Below are positions 1 to 8,061 of a stretch of 64,000 bases of DNA, piece by piece. The first letter of the stretch is position 1, and every line of letters starts with the position of its first letter. The stretch spans positions 1 through 64,000 of the forward strand of contig NZ_DATCTO010000091.1 in the NCBI RefSeq assembly GCF_036567905.1. The letters run 5' to 3'. The stretch is from Candidatus Binatus sp. GTDB taxonomy: Bacteria > Desulfobacterota > Binatia > Binatales > Binataceae. The notes under the pieces are model-generated. The model saw only the letters and a list, made by a program, of their open reading frames with translations. It did not search any database and was not told where the DNA came from. The position numbers and the translations under genes are program-made.

Positions 1-398
1 AAACTCGCCGCGCGCATCCGCCGCCGTTCCAATCTGTCGAAGTCCCTGACTACCCCTGCTGGAAATCCCATGCCCTGTAGCCTAACAGAAAATCACAGCA
101 ATGTCACTATATTACGCGAAGCTCAATAGTTCAGCCTGACGCCGGCGGATTTGGCGTGCTATGCGTACGCTATGGTCAGCCGCCAGGATGCCTCATACTC
201 GCCAAGCTCGCCTGAAATCGCGCGACGCCTGCTCTTGGCCGAAATTATTTTTGACGGAACAAAGCTAGCCTTAGAGCGGCGCTGTCCCAAAACCACTACA
301 GATGGTAGAAAATTGCTCTTTCCAGCTCGATTCGATCGGCCAGAATCGCGCCAGCGGCAGTGGCCGCGCCCGCCATCGGCGGGCGGCCTTAACACTGG
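1..398. other. Left-edge region without a recognisable gene
   Basis: No convincing gene in the first 398 bases. One plus-strand frame is open from the window edge to a TAG at 127-129 and could be the end of a gene starting outside the window, but its composition does not look coding and I do not recognise it. The stretch from about 60 to 330 is less GC-rich than the neighbouring genes. A GC-rich hairpin near its right end is listed separately. Confidence 0.5.
362..388 (-). terminator. GC-rich hairpin downstream of the GNAT-like gene
   Basis: An inverted repeat (GGCC, then GCCCGCC, loop ATC, GGCGGGC, GGCC, with a 2-nt bulge) lies 11 bases beyond the stop codon of the minus-strand gene ending at 399. 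No clear T tract follows in either direction, so intrinsic termination is plausible but unproven. Confidence 0.4.
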
Positions 399-1490
399 CT
401 ACCCGTGCCAACGGGCGCGGAAATTGCGGCGGTACACGACGTAATTCGCGCAGACTTTGGCGCCGAGCTTCTCCGCCGTACGCCGCGACGGCCAGTTGTC
501 GTCGAGCACCAGCGTGTAACTCAGATACTTTGCGCCATTGCCGATCAGTTGCAGAAACGCGTACGAAGCCATCGCCAAGTTGACCCCGCGCCCGCGCGCC
601 GCTTCGCGCACACCGATTCCGAGCGTGTTCAGCTTTTCCGACTCTGCGATCTTCCGCCCCGATTCGAGGATCGCCGCCGACGAAACGTCCGGCGTGACGA
701 AAAGCGCGCCCACCGCCGCGCCCTCACGATACGCCATAACCGAGGTTTCGTGCCCTCCGCTGAAGGCGAGCATCGCGTCAAACAGCGTGCCTTCCTCGCG
801 CGTAGTCGGAACGTGCCCCCAATGCCGCTTGAACGCGTCGTTCATCACGTCGATGAAATCCGCCACTCGCCGGTCGTTCGCTATCTCTTTCGCCGGCACG
901 ATTTCGAATCCTGCCCGCCGCGCCGCTTCGAGCGCGCTCTCGTAGCGCGCGACCAGCTCGGCGGTCACTTCGATCTTGTAATCGACCATCCCCTTCTCGG
1001 TCTCGCAGCCCGCATCTTTGAGCAGCGAATGGTAGTAGTCGGGATTCTGCCTGAGCAGGTTGGGCGGAAGCAGTTCGTATTCATCGATCACGAAGGGAAA
1101 ATCGAGCGGGAAGAGATCGCCCACGCGGGCCGCGATTGTGCCGCGCGACTCGAGCCATCGGCACGCTTCGTCCATGACCAACTTGACCGCCTCGCGAGCG
1201 CCCGGCGTCGCCTCGAACATCACAACGTGGCCCAGGCGTTCGTTCCAATGGCGGCAGTACCGCTCATCGACTATAGCTACCGCCCGCGCGACCAACTCGC
1301 CGCCGTCGCGCGCGGCGATGGGGCGTATCGTCCGCCCCTCGCAGAACGGACTCTGCCCCATCAGAAACGGCAGCTCGATCTCCGCCGACGCGGGCCAGCG
1401 GGCGCCGCGGTAGGCGTAAACGCGGTCGTGGAACCCAACGAATTCGGTCAGCGACGCATTGTCTTCGGGGACCTCGATTCTGATTGCCAT
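399..1490 (-). CDS. GNAT-superfamily acetyltransferase-like protein (two-domain)
   Basis: Predicted protein of about 363 residues from ATG at 1490; an in-frame upstream ATG at 1571 would add 27 residues without family-like content. The C-terminal third has the GNAT acetyl-CoA-binding pattern (GIGVREAARGRGVNLAM), followed by a terminal stretch (NWPSRRTAEKLGAK) typical of the last helix and strand of N-acetyltransferases. The N-terminal half has no clear second CoA motif and may be a degenerate GNAT repeat. The substrate is unknown. The gene lies downstream of the NO reductase on the same strand, but a 200-bp gap carrying a repeat element makes co-transcription uncertain. No membrane segment or signal peptide is visible. 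Family assignment is fairly safe; function is not. Confidence 0.7.
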   Translation of the reverse strand: MAIRIEVPEDNASLTEFVGFHDRVYAYRGARWPASAEIELPFLMGQSPFCEGRTIRPIAARDGGELVARAVAIVDERYCRHWNERLGHVVMFEATPGAREAVKLVMDEACRWLESRGTIAARVGDLFPLDFPFVIDEYELLPPNLLRQNPDYYHSLLKDAGCETEKGMVDYKIEVTAELVARYESALEAARRAGFEIVPAKEIANDRRVADFIDVMNDAFKRHWGHVPTTREEGTLFDAMLAFSGGHETSVMAYREGAAVGALFVTPDVSSAAILESGRKIAESEKLNTLGIGVREAARGRGVNLAMASYAFLQLIGNGAKYLSYTLVLDDNWPSRRTAEKLGAKVCANYVVYRRNFRARWHG

Positions 1491-1590
1491 CCAAACTCCA
1501 AGCCGGGCTTCGCGCCGCGCTATTTCAAAGCCAGTCGCTACCGCCGAGCGTTCGGCGATGCGATCCTGCATCGCGAACGACGCGAGAATT

Positions 1591-1671
1591 AGCTCCGCTA
1601 TAGACCCGGCGGCCTCCGGTCTGCAAGGTTCCAGCCCGGATTTGTTCCGCGGGCTTTCCAGCGGCGGCGGG
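1591..1671. repeat. 81-bp dispersed repeat, copy 1
   Basis: This 81-bp stretch matches 4058-4138 in the same orientation at 80 of 81 positions; the single difference is at 1653 (G here, C in the other copy). It contains the inverted repeat AGCCCG/CGGGCT and an imperfect GACCCGG/CCGGTC pair, so a transcript could fold. The two copies bracket the NO reductase gene exactly, outside its coding sequence. No transposase is nearby. It resembles a dispersed intergenic repeat, possibly non-autonomous. Confidence 0.9.
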
Positions 1672-1692
1672 CTGTTTGCGGCTAGTTGGCGT

Positions 1693-3993
1693 TCATGCCG
1701 CTTCGCCCGCGATGTCCTGTCGCCGTGTTATATCCGGCGTTCTGTAAAGACCGAAAAAAGTCTTGAGGGCGGCGATCACGAGCGGAACGACACCGACCAC
1801 GATGAAGATTAGATCGCCGGGCAGCCGCGCCCATTCAAGCGCGTGCATCAGCGGGCTGTGTCCGAACGCGGCGCTGCGCGCGTGCCAGTATCCGTTTTGC
1901 AGCACGTCATAGAGCTGGAGAACGCCGCCCGGGAAAAGATTGCTCACGACCATCATCGCCAGCCCGACGTTCAGCCCCCAGAACGAGACGCGGATGTATT
2001 TTTCCGTATCATGCCATCGCTCATCGGGCGTCACCTGCCGGAAGGCGAAGACCATGAGCGCAACCGCGAGCATCCCGAATACGCCCATGAACGCCGCGTG
2101 CGCATGATTGGGCGTGAGCATCGTCCCGACCTCGAAGTAGCTCACGATTGGCATATTGATGAGGAAGCCGAACACACCAGCGCCGATGAAATTCCAGACT
2201 CCCACCGCCATCAGGAAGTAAAACGTCCATCGATGCGGCACCGAAATATCCTCGCCGCAGATATCGCATCGCCCCCGCGTCAGCGCGACGAAATCCCACG
2301 CGTCGAGCGTAAGCAGCGTGAGCGGCACGACCTCCATCGCCGAGAAGACGGCGCTGAGCGACATCGTGAGCTGCGCCTGGCCGCTGAAGTACCAATGATG
2401 TCCCGTGCCGATGATCCCGCTGCCGAGGTAGAGCAGCGCGTCAAGATAGACGACGCGTGACGCCGTTGCGCTCGAGACGATCCCCAGCTGGTAGAAGATG
2501 ATCGCGACCGCGCAGGTCACGAACAGCTCGAGGAAGTTCTCCACCCAGAGATGGATGACCCAGAATCGCCACAGGTCAACGACGGTGAAGTTCGACGCGG
2601 TGTTGTAAAAGAACGCGGGCACGTAAAAGACCGGAATCGCGACCGCCGCGGCCATGAACAGCGCGGAGAGTTCGCTCGATTCGTGGCCGCGCAGCCGCGG
2701 TGCGATCGCGCGGTACAGCAGCACGACCCACAGCACCAGGCCGGCCGCGAGCATCATCTGCCACGCGCGCCCGAGGTCCAGGTATTCCCATCCTTGGTCG
2801 CCGAACCAGCTCCACAGCCGCCCCATCCACTGATGCACTCCGGCGAATTCGCCCAGCAGGCTGCCAACGACGATCAGCACGAGCGCAACAAACAGCACGT
2901 TTACCCACCGGGTCTGCGCGCGCGGCTCATTTTCTCCAATCGATGGCGCCAGGAATAGTCCGCCCGCGACGTACGATGCGGCGATCCAGAAAATTGCCAG
3001 CTGCAGATGCCACGTGCGCAGGATCTGGCTCGGCAGAATCGCGGAGAGATCGATTCCGTAAAAGCTGCCGGCGCTGGCGCGGTAATGCGCGGTGCCGCCG
3101 CCGACCAGCGCCTGCGCCAGGAACAGCAGCGCGACGACGGCGAAGTACTTGATCGTCGCCCGCTGGCTGGGCGTCGCCACGCCGGGGAGCATCTTCGGAT
3201 GCACATGCCCGCGCCGCCCGCGCCATCCAAGGAAGTCGAACCGGCCGAACGCGAACAGCACCAAGGCCGTCGCCCCGAGCAGCGTGATCAAGCTCAGTGC
3301 GCTCCATAGCACGGCGCCGCTGGTCGCTACGTTGCCGACCGCGGGATCATAGGGAAAATTGTTCGTGTACGAGTAATTGCGCCCGGGCCGATCCGCGACC
3401 GAAGCCCACGCCGTCCATGCGAAGAATGACGTCAGTTCGCGAAGTTGCGCGGAGTCCCTGATGTAATTGTGCGGAAGGCCGCCATTGCTTTCAGGATCCT
3501 CGAAGTATTTCGTCCATAGGCCGATCTGCCGCTGGAAGGACGCGGCCTCGGCCTCCGTGAAGCTGAGAGTCTTCGAGGCCGGGTCGTAGCGATTGAGTTT
3601 GAGTAGCTGCGCGACTTCCGCGTTGACGATCAATCGCTGGCCGGGCCGCAGCGCCGCCTGCATGACCAAGCCGTGGCGCTGTGCGACAACCTGTTCAGCG
3701 TCGAGCGCGAGCGTGTGCAGATACTCAGCCGAGAAGTCGGGTCCGATATACGCGCCGTGTCCCCAGATCGTGCCGTTCTCCATCAGGCCGTAGCGGAGAA
3801 AGACCTCTTGGCCGGCCGTGATATCGCGGCCGGTGAACAGCACAGCCCCGTCCGGGCCAACGACGCGTTCGGGAATCGGCGGCGCGCCGGAATAGGTCAG
3901 CTTCGTCAGCCATCCGAGTACGCAGAAGCACGCAACAATCGTGACAATCGCTGAACGCCGCCACCACGGCGAGAGGGTTTCAACTTCGGCCAT
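1693..3993 (-). CDS. norZ: Quinol-dependent nitric oxide reductase (qNOR)
   Basis: Protein of 766 residues, the usual size of single-subunit quinol NO reductases, which reduce NO to N2O in the cytoplasmic membrane using quinol. An N-terminal membrane helix (about 14-32) and a periplasmic NorC-like domain without a haem c motif (about 35-225) precede a 12-helix NorB-like core. Candidate ligands are present: H329 and H630 (low-spin haem), H632 (haem b3), and H481, H532, H533 with E485 (FeB site, motif HLWVEN). A CDICG dicysteine motif at 576-580, between core helices, is an unusual detail. No norD, norQ or norC is nearby, as expected for qNOR, so detoxification or a partial denitrification step is likely. 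The gene sits between two 81-bp direct repeats. Confidence 0.96.
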   Translation of the reverse strand: MAEVETLSPWWRRSAIVTIVACFCVLGWLTKLTYSGAPPIPERVVGPDGAVLFTGRDITAGQEVFLRYGLMENGTIWGHGAYIGPDFSAEYLHTLALDAEQVVAQRHGLVMQAALRPGQRLIVNAEVAQLLKLNRYDPASKTLSFTEAEAASFQRQIGLWTKYFEDPESNGGLPHNYIRDSAQLRELTSFFAWTAWASVADRPGRNYSYTNNFPYDPAVGNVATSGAVLWSALSLITLLGATALVLFAFGRFDFLGWRGRRGHVHPKMLPGVATPSQRATIKYFAVVALLFLAQALVGGGTAHYRASAGSFYGIDLSAILPSQILRTWHLQLAIFWIAASYVAGGLFLAPSIGENEPRAQTRWVNVLFVALVLIVVGSLLGEFAGVHQWMGRLWSWFGDQGWEYLDLGRAWQMMLAAGLVLWVVLLYRAIAPRLRGHESSELSALFMAAAVAIPVFYVPAFFYNTASNFTVVDLWRFWVIHLWVENFLELFVTCAVAIIFYQLGIVSSATASRVVYLDALLYLGSGIIGTGHHWYFSGQAQLTMSLSAVFSAMEVVPLTLLTLDAWDFVALTRGRCDICGEDISVPHRWTFYFLMAVGVWNFIGAGVFGFLINMPIVSYFEVGTMLTPNHAHAAFMGVFGMLAVALMVFAFRQVTPDERWHDTEKYIRVSFWGLNVGLAMMVVSNLFPGGVLQLYDVLQNGYWHARSAAFGHSPLMHALEWARLPGDLIFIVVGVVPLVIAALKTFFGLYRTPDITRRQDIAGEAA

Positions 3994-4057
3994 GGTTGAC
4001 TCTCGGTTTGTTCGTTAGCGACCTTGACCGGAAGTTCCGTTTTGAGTCTCCGATTCC

Positions 4058-4138
4058 AGCTCCGCTATAGACCCGGCGGCCTCCGGTCTGCAAGGTTCCA
4101 GCCCGGATTTGTTCCGCGGCCTTTCCAGCGGCGGCGGG
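4058..4138. repeat. 81-bp dispersed repeat, copy 2
   Basis: Second copy of the repeat at 1591-1671, in direct orientation and identical except for one base. It lies upstream of the NO reductase start and ends 66 bases before the enoyl-CoA hydratase start. The change from G to C disrupts the AGCCCG/CGGGCT pairing present in copy 1. The minus strand is open through it and would encode a peptide containing NKSGLEPCRPEAAG, which I read as a by-product of the repeat. Confidence 0.9.
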
Positions 4139-4204
4139 AGGGGATAGTTTCGCGTCTGGCGGGCCGCGGCAGCATGCGGTTGAATACTCATCGAGGTGTC
4201 AGCG

Positions 4205-5014
4205 ATGGCGGAAAGTGTAATCAAAGTTCGAGTCGAGGGTGAGCTCGCGTATATCGCGCTCAACCGTCCCGAAAAGCGCAACGCGATCAACCAGGCGATG
4301 CTCCGCGCGATTCCCGAGGCGATCGACGAGGTCGATCGTCCCGAGGTTCGGGCGATTATCGTTTACGGCGAGGGACAGGCGTTCTCGGCGGGCATCGATT
4401 TCACCTCGCTCGCCAACGACAGCGGCGCGCTGAGCGGTCAGAGCGGAGGGCCCGACATGCAGCGCTTTCGGCGCTTCGTGGCGGAGTCGCAGGCGTCGCT
4501 GAACCGGATCGAGAGTATCGAGAAGCCAGTCATCGGCGCGCTGCACGGCTTCGTCGGCGGACTCGGGCTCGAACTGGCGCTCGCGTGCGATGCCAGGGTG
4601 GCCGCGGCGGGCGCGCGGCTTGGGATGCCGGAAGTGCGGATCGGCCTGGTGCCCGACGTGGGCGGCACCACCCGGCTTACGCGGACGGTCGGTTATGCAC
4701 GCTCGAAGGAGTTGATCATGACGGCGCGGATGATCGAGGCGCCGGAGGCGGAACGGATTGGGCTGGTGAATCGCGTCGTCGCCGAAGGTGCGCATCTGGC
4801 GGCGGCCGAAGAGCTTGCGCGCGAGATGGCGCGCAACGCGCCAATCGCGGTCGGGCTGGCGAAGCGGATCATCGACAAAGGCCACGGCCTGGACAAGATG
4901 ACGTTTCAGGAACTCGAGGTGCTGGCGCAGAGTTCGCTGATCGGCACCGAAGATTTTCGCGAGGGCGCGGCAGCGCTGGCACAGCGGCGCGAGCCGCGCT
5001 TCAAGGGGCGTTGA
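4205..5014 (+). CDS. Enoyl-CoA hydratase/isomerase (crotonase) family protein
   Basis: Protein of 269 residues, a standard single-domain crotonase. ATG at 4205 is preferred over GTG at 4196 because GAGG sits 8 bases upstream of the ATG. The oxyanion-hole segments (FSAGID at 60-65, HGFVGGLG at 114-121) and both glutamates of true hydratases (E123 in GLELAL, E143 in GMPEV) are present, so hydration of trans-2-enoyl-CoA in beta-oxidation or a related degradation route is likely. Exact chain specificity cannot be told. It is convergent with the aldose epimerase gene and overlaps it by 14 bases. No other beta-oxidation gene is directly adjacent. Confidence 0.92.
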   Translation: MAESVIKVRVEGELAYIALNRPEKRNAINQAMLRAIPEAIDEVDRPEVRAIIVYGEGQAFSAGIDFTSLANDSGALSGQSGGPDMQRFRRFVAESQASLNRIESIEKPVIGALHGFVGGLGLELALACDARVAAAGARLGMPEVRIGLVPDVGGTTRLTRTVGYARSKELIMTARMIEAPEAERIGLVNRVVAEGAHLAAAEELAREMARNAPIAVGLAKRIIDKGHGLDKMTFQELEVLAQSSLIGTEDFREGAAALAQRREPRFKGR

Positions 5015-5951
5015 GGCGAATCTCGAAGCCGGCCTCGAAGGTATCGCCGGGCGCAAGTTCGCGCATCCCCGCCGCGATGCCACGGGCCGCAAGATTGAAG
5101 GCGTCGGGCGCGCAGGTGTACGGCTCGAGCGCGATAAACTGGCTGTCCGCGGGAGCATAGACGACGAAATCGCCGAACGCGCGATCGGCGCGAATCTCGA
5201 GCGCGATATTCAGCGACGGATCGATAAGCCGCGCGCGCGGCACGGACCCATTGTTGTTCACGCTTCGCTCCGCGATCGGCGCCATGCGGAATGCGTCGTC
5301 GTAAGTATCAGCTCCAAGAGCACGCGGCGCGCGAAGATCATACTTGCCCGCCAACGGCCCGGCGTCACCGATGGGTATGAGGCGCGCGTCGAGCGCCCAT
5401 CGAGCGTTGGCGTCGAGCTGAATCAGCATCCCACTGCGCAAGCCTGTGGGATTGAGAGGCGCGTGAAAGTAAGGATGCGCGCCGAATCCGAACGGCATAA
5501 CCGAGCCGCCGGTGTTGGTAATGCGAGCCTTCAATCTCAGTCCATTACCAACTTCGTAGTCTATCTCGAGCACGAACGGCCACGGCCAGATCGAATTGAG
5601 ATCCGAATAGTCAGACGAATCGAGAGTCGCCGTGACGAAGTACGGTCCGCGCCGCGTCACGCGAAAGGTGCGTTCGCACGCGAAGCCGTGAATCGCGTGC
5701 CCGCGTGCGGGCTCGTTCACCGGCAGCCGGTATTCGCGGCCCTTGAACGTGAAGCATGCGTCGCCGACGCGGCCTGGCCACGGAAAGAGGATCGGAATGC
5801 CGCCGCGATGCGGATGCTCGCGCCATGCGTCGGGATTGGCAGGGCCCGCGATGACATCGAGCGTGCCGGCGCGGTACCCCAGGCATTGGCATCCGGCGTC
5901 GGGCACAATCACGGCGCGCTCGCCAGCTGCTTCAAGCGTTATGAGTTCCAC
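5001..5951 (-). CDS. Aldose 1-epimerase family protein
   Basis: Protein of 316 residues with a GTG start and no strong ribosome binding site. It has the galactose-mutarotase-like beta-sandwich signatures: GGIPILFPWPGR near residue 50, a first catalytic-type histidine in HAIHGFACE, a second in FGFGAHPYF, and the base glutamate in ALEPYTCAPDAFN. The family interconverts alpha and beta anomers of sugars or sugar phosphates in the cytoplasm. No sugar operon surrounds it, so the substrate is unknown. Its 3' end overlaps the convergent enoyl-CoA hydratase gene by 14 bases. Confidence 0.9.
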   Translation of the reverse strand: MELITLEAAGERAVIVPDAGCQCLGYRAGTLDVIAGPANPDAWREHPHRGGIPILFPWPGRVGDACFTFKGREYRLPVNEPARGHAIHGFACERTFRVTRRGPYFVTATLDSSDYSDLNSIWPWPFVLEIDYEVGNGLRLKARITNTGGSVMPFGFGAHPYFHAPLNPTGLRSGMLIQLDANARWALDARLIPIGDAGPLAGKYDLRAPRALGADTYDDAFRMAPIAERSVNNNGSVPRARLIDPSLNIALEIRADRAFGDFVVYAPADSQFIALEPYTCAPDAFNLAARGIAAGMRELAPGDTFEAGFEIRLNAP

Positions 5952-6094
5952 GGTGATGGTTCAATCCGAGGGAGAGTCCAGCCGCAAGGGTTCGGCCCGA
6001 GAATCGGGTGTCCCCTCAAGTGGGTTGAGTACGTTGCGCGGCGCGACGAAACAGTGAACTACAATCGCGCGCTATCTGGAAATGCCGGAACTGA

Positions 6095-6415
6095 CTAGTG
6101 GTCGCGTCCGCCGCGGTGTTCACCGCCGCCGCCACCACCACCACCGCCGCCACCACCGGCTCCGCCGCTGCGCGCCTGCGCTTCGTTGACGCGAATCGGC
6201 CGGCCCTTGATGTCGCGGCCGTTCAGCTTCTTGATCGCGCCTTCGGCCGCCTCATCGGTCGCCATCTCGACGAAGCCGAATCCCCGCGAGCGGTTGGTGG
6301 CGCGGTCGATGATGACTTGCGAGCTGTCCACCTTTCCTGCTTCTGAAAACACGTCGAGCAGATCCTGGTCGGTCACAGTCCAAGCCAGATTCCCAACATA
6401 CAGTCTGCGGCCCAT
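6095..6415 (-). CDS. Small RRM-type RNA-binding protein with glycine tail
   Basis: Protein of 106 residues starting at ATG 6415, with GAGAGGG just upstream; in-frame sequence further upstream lacks protein-like character. A single RNA recognition motif fills residues 1-80: RNP2 is LYVGNL near the N-terminus and RNP1 is RGFGFVEM in the middle. The tail is almost entirely glycine (a run of about 12 after GGAG) ending in EHRGGRDH. Bacterial glycine-tailed RRM proteins are single-stranded RNA binders, often cold-induced. The promoter should lie in the long non-coding stretch to its right. Confidence 0.95.
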   Translation of the reverse strand: MGRRLYVGNLAWTVTDQDLLDVFSEAGKVDSSQVIIDRATNRSRGFGFVEMATDEAAEGAIKKLNGRDIKGRPIRVNEAQARSGGAGGGGGGGGGGGGEHRGGRDH

Positions 6416-7440
6416 TACCCTCTCCTCGCGCGCGACCCGGTTCCACCGCAGCGTACTCCGTCCGTATCTATAGGCATTCGGAAGCCTGATCGGCGGTACA
6501 GACGGCCAAATGGCAGGGCGATACCTACGGCGCGCATCTAGTCCCAATTCCGGACTGCTTATAGCATCGCGCCAATCGCAAACATAGTACTCTGTGCTCC
6601 TCCTATCTAATTCCGGAGCTTTATTTCTTGATTTGCCCCAGTGGCTACCTGCTCGCGCATAGGGCGATATCCGTCGCAAATCCGCCTATCGGCGACCAGA
6701 AATTAGGCGACCAGCGTGCCAGATTCGAGTAGCAGTTAACAACTTGATAGGGTAAAGGCCCGCGGGCGATTAGGAGTTATGACTGCCGAATCGAACGAAT
6801 GCCTATGCATGATAATGTATGCATTATGATTCCTGATTGATTCTAACGTCGCTATATCGCACGAGAGCGCCGGCCGGCCATCGTTCCCGGATTTCAGTTT
6901 TCAATTGTGTCGTCGCAGGGACCCCGCTCGGGGATGTGGTCGCAGAGCGCTACGCCTAGAGCGCAAGTCTGCGAACATAGCAATTGCGAAAGCGAGAGAC
7001 GCTTGAGCTGATCGGCGGAGCGTCTGCGACGTTCGGCCGAGCCGCGACGAGATCGAGTTCTTTTTCCAAACGCGAACCCTGGCCGGCGGGCGACGGCGTT
7101 TCAGAGACTGGCTAAAATATCGGCGAGTCGATCTGACTATCTGCCGAATAACCTTTAGCGCTGCGCGGAGTAGTCTGATGGCGTCGCGGGGCAGCGGTGA
7201 GTCTTTGTAGTCCGCTGGTCAATCGCAGACCAATCATGTCAGGTGTGGAGTTTTCAGTTTTTCACTTTTCGCTTGCACCGAAAGACTAGAACAGAAGAGG
7301 CATTGAGAATACCTGACGCTATATCCAATTGACTGAAGTTGATAATGGACAAAATGACTTTGATACTTGTAGGATTAGGATTGATTGTGTATATTCAAAG
7401 TAGATTTGCACTGACCAATTCCCGGAAAGGAGATTGCTAA
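6416..7440. other. 1-kb intergenic region without a recognised gene
   Basis: About 1 kb between the divergent RRM gene and the small gene at 7441. Base composition falls towards the right end, where it is AT-rich. A plus-strand frame of about 66 codons around 7010-7210 is open but lacks a start, Shine-Dalgarno sequence or family resemblance. Small dyads are visible (TGCAT/ATGCA around 6805-6823, CCCCG/GGGG around 6922-6933). A promoter candidate at 7339-7367 is listed separately. The length leaves room for a long leader or a small RNA, but nothing here proves one. Confidence 0.5.
7339..7367 (+). promoter_or_regulatory. Candidate sigma70-type promoter for the gene at 7441
   Basis: TTGATA (7339-7344) and GATACT (7362-7367) are separated by exactly 17 bases, matching 5 of 6 and 4 of 6 consensus positions, in the most AT-rich part of the region. 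A leader of about 65-70 bases would follow, with AAAGGAG just before the start codon. Confidence 0.45.
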
Positions 7441-7824
7441 ATGCCTCGACAGAAGGCCTCTCGCGGAGCCACATCGGCATTCCAGCAGGTACAGCGGCAA
7501 GCGCGCACTCTGCTCATGAATCTGCGCAAAGACATCCGCTTGAAAGAGTCGCTACTGAGTAAACTCAAAGAAGAGGAAGCGCGGCTGGGATCGTTGATCG
7601 GTCGTGGGAGCGGTGGAGCGAAAGCGATTAGCGGCGGGTCACGCGGCCGGGTAAATTGGCGCAACGTGCTTTCGGCGCTTCCCAAGCAGTTCAAGGCCGC
7701 CGACGTGCGTAACGTGCGGGGACTCAAGCAGAAGCGGCCGTCGGAGATATTTGCGGCGATCACGCGATGGATCGATGCCGGAGCTGCGAGGCGAAGGGCA
7801 CGCGGAGTTTACGAAAGAGTCTAA
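7441..7824 (+). CDS. Small basic protein, coiled coil plus helical C-terminal domain
   Basis: Protein of 127 residues with a strong ribosome binding site (AAAGGAG) 8 bases before ATG. Residues about 10-52 are charged and heptad-like (QRQARTLLMNLRKDI, LLSKLKEEEARL), predicting a coiled coil. A Gly/Ser linker follows, then a compact basic domain (residues about 70-127, with LPKQFKAADVRNVRGLKQ and PSEIFAAITRWIDAG) whose helix pattern resembles a small winged-helix or nucleic-acid-binding fold. Net charge is strongly positive. I do not recognise a named family. A dimeric DNA- or RNA-binding protein is inferred. It stands alone, 237 bases before mtnA. Confidence 0.75.
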   Translation: MPRQKASRGATSAFQQVQRQARTLLMNLRKDIRLKESLLSKLKEEEARLGSLIGRGSGGAKAISGGSRGRVNWRNVLSALPKQFKAADVRNVRGLKQKRPSEIFAAITRWIDAGAARRRARGVYERV

Positions 7825-8061
7825 CCGGGACTTCGCGCGTACCTGCCGCAATGCGGTATCGCGCAATTGGAGCAGAGTTGAGCGGCGCCGCGAATCATCG
7901 GCTGCGCCCTTTTCTGTTGCTCAATTCAGTTGAAGTTTCGCAGCGTCATTGTGCGTTCCGATTGCGCTCCGAATAAACTCCGCGCAGCGAAGAATGACAG
8001 CAACGCAAGGTTGCTATAAGGTTTTTTGAAACCCCATTCGTGTGCAAAAGAGTCAGACCAC

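Noticed and set aside
405..1592. Plus-strand open frame of 395 codons over the GNAT-like gene
   Set aside because: It is complementary to the acetyltransferase gene, which carries real family motifs; the plus frame is Arg/His-rich and unlike any family.
1591..4138. NO reductase region as an insertion sequence
   Set aside because: The flanking 81-bp copies are direct repeats, not terminal inverted repeats, and there is no transposase or target-site duplication visible.
4015..4290. Short minus-strand frame reading through repeat copy 2
   Set aside because: The peptide with NKSGLEPCRPEAAG arises from the repeat itself; no start signal supports translation.
4199..5158. Minus-strand open frame over the enoyl-CoA hydratase
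   Set aside because: It overlaps the confirmed crotonase gene in antisense and contains no recognisable domain.
7010..7210. Open frame of about 66 codons in the gene-free region
   Set aside because: It has no start codon with a ribosome binding site and no recognisable similarity, so chance openness in GC-rich DNA is more likely.
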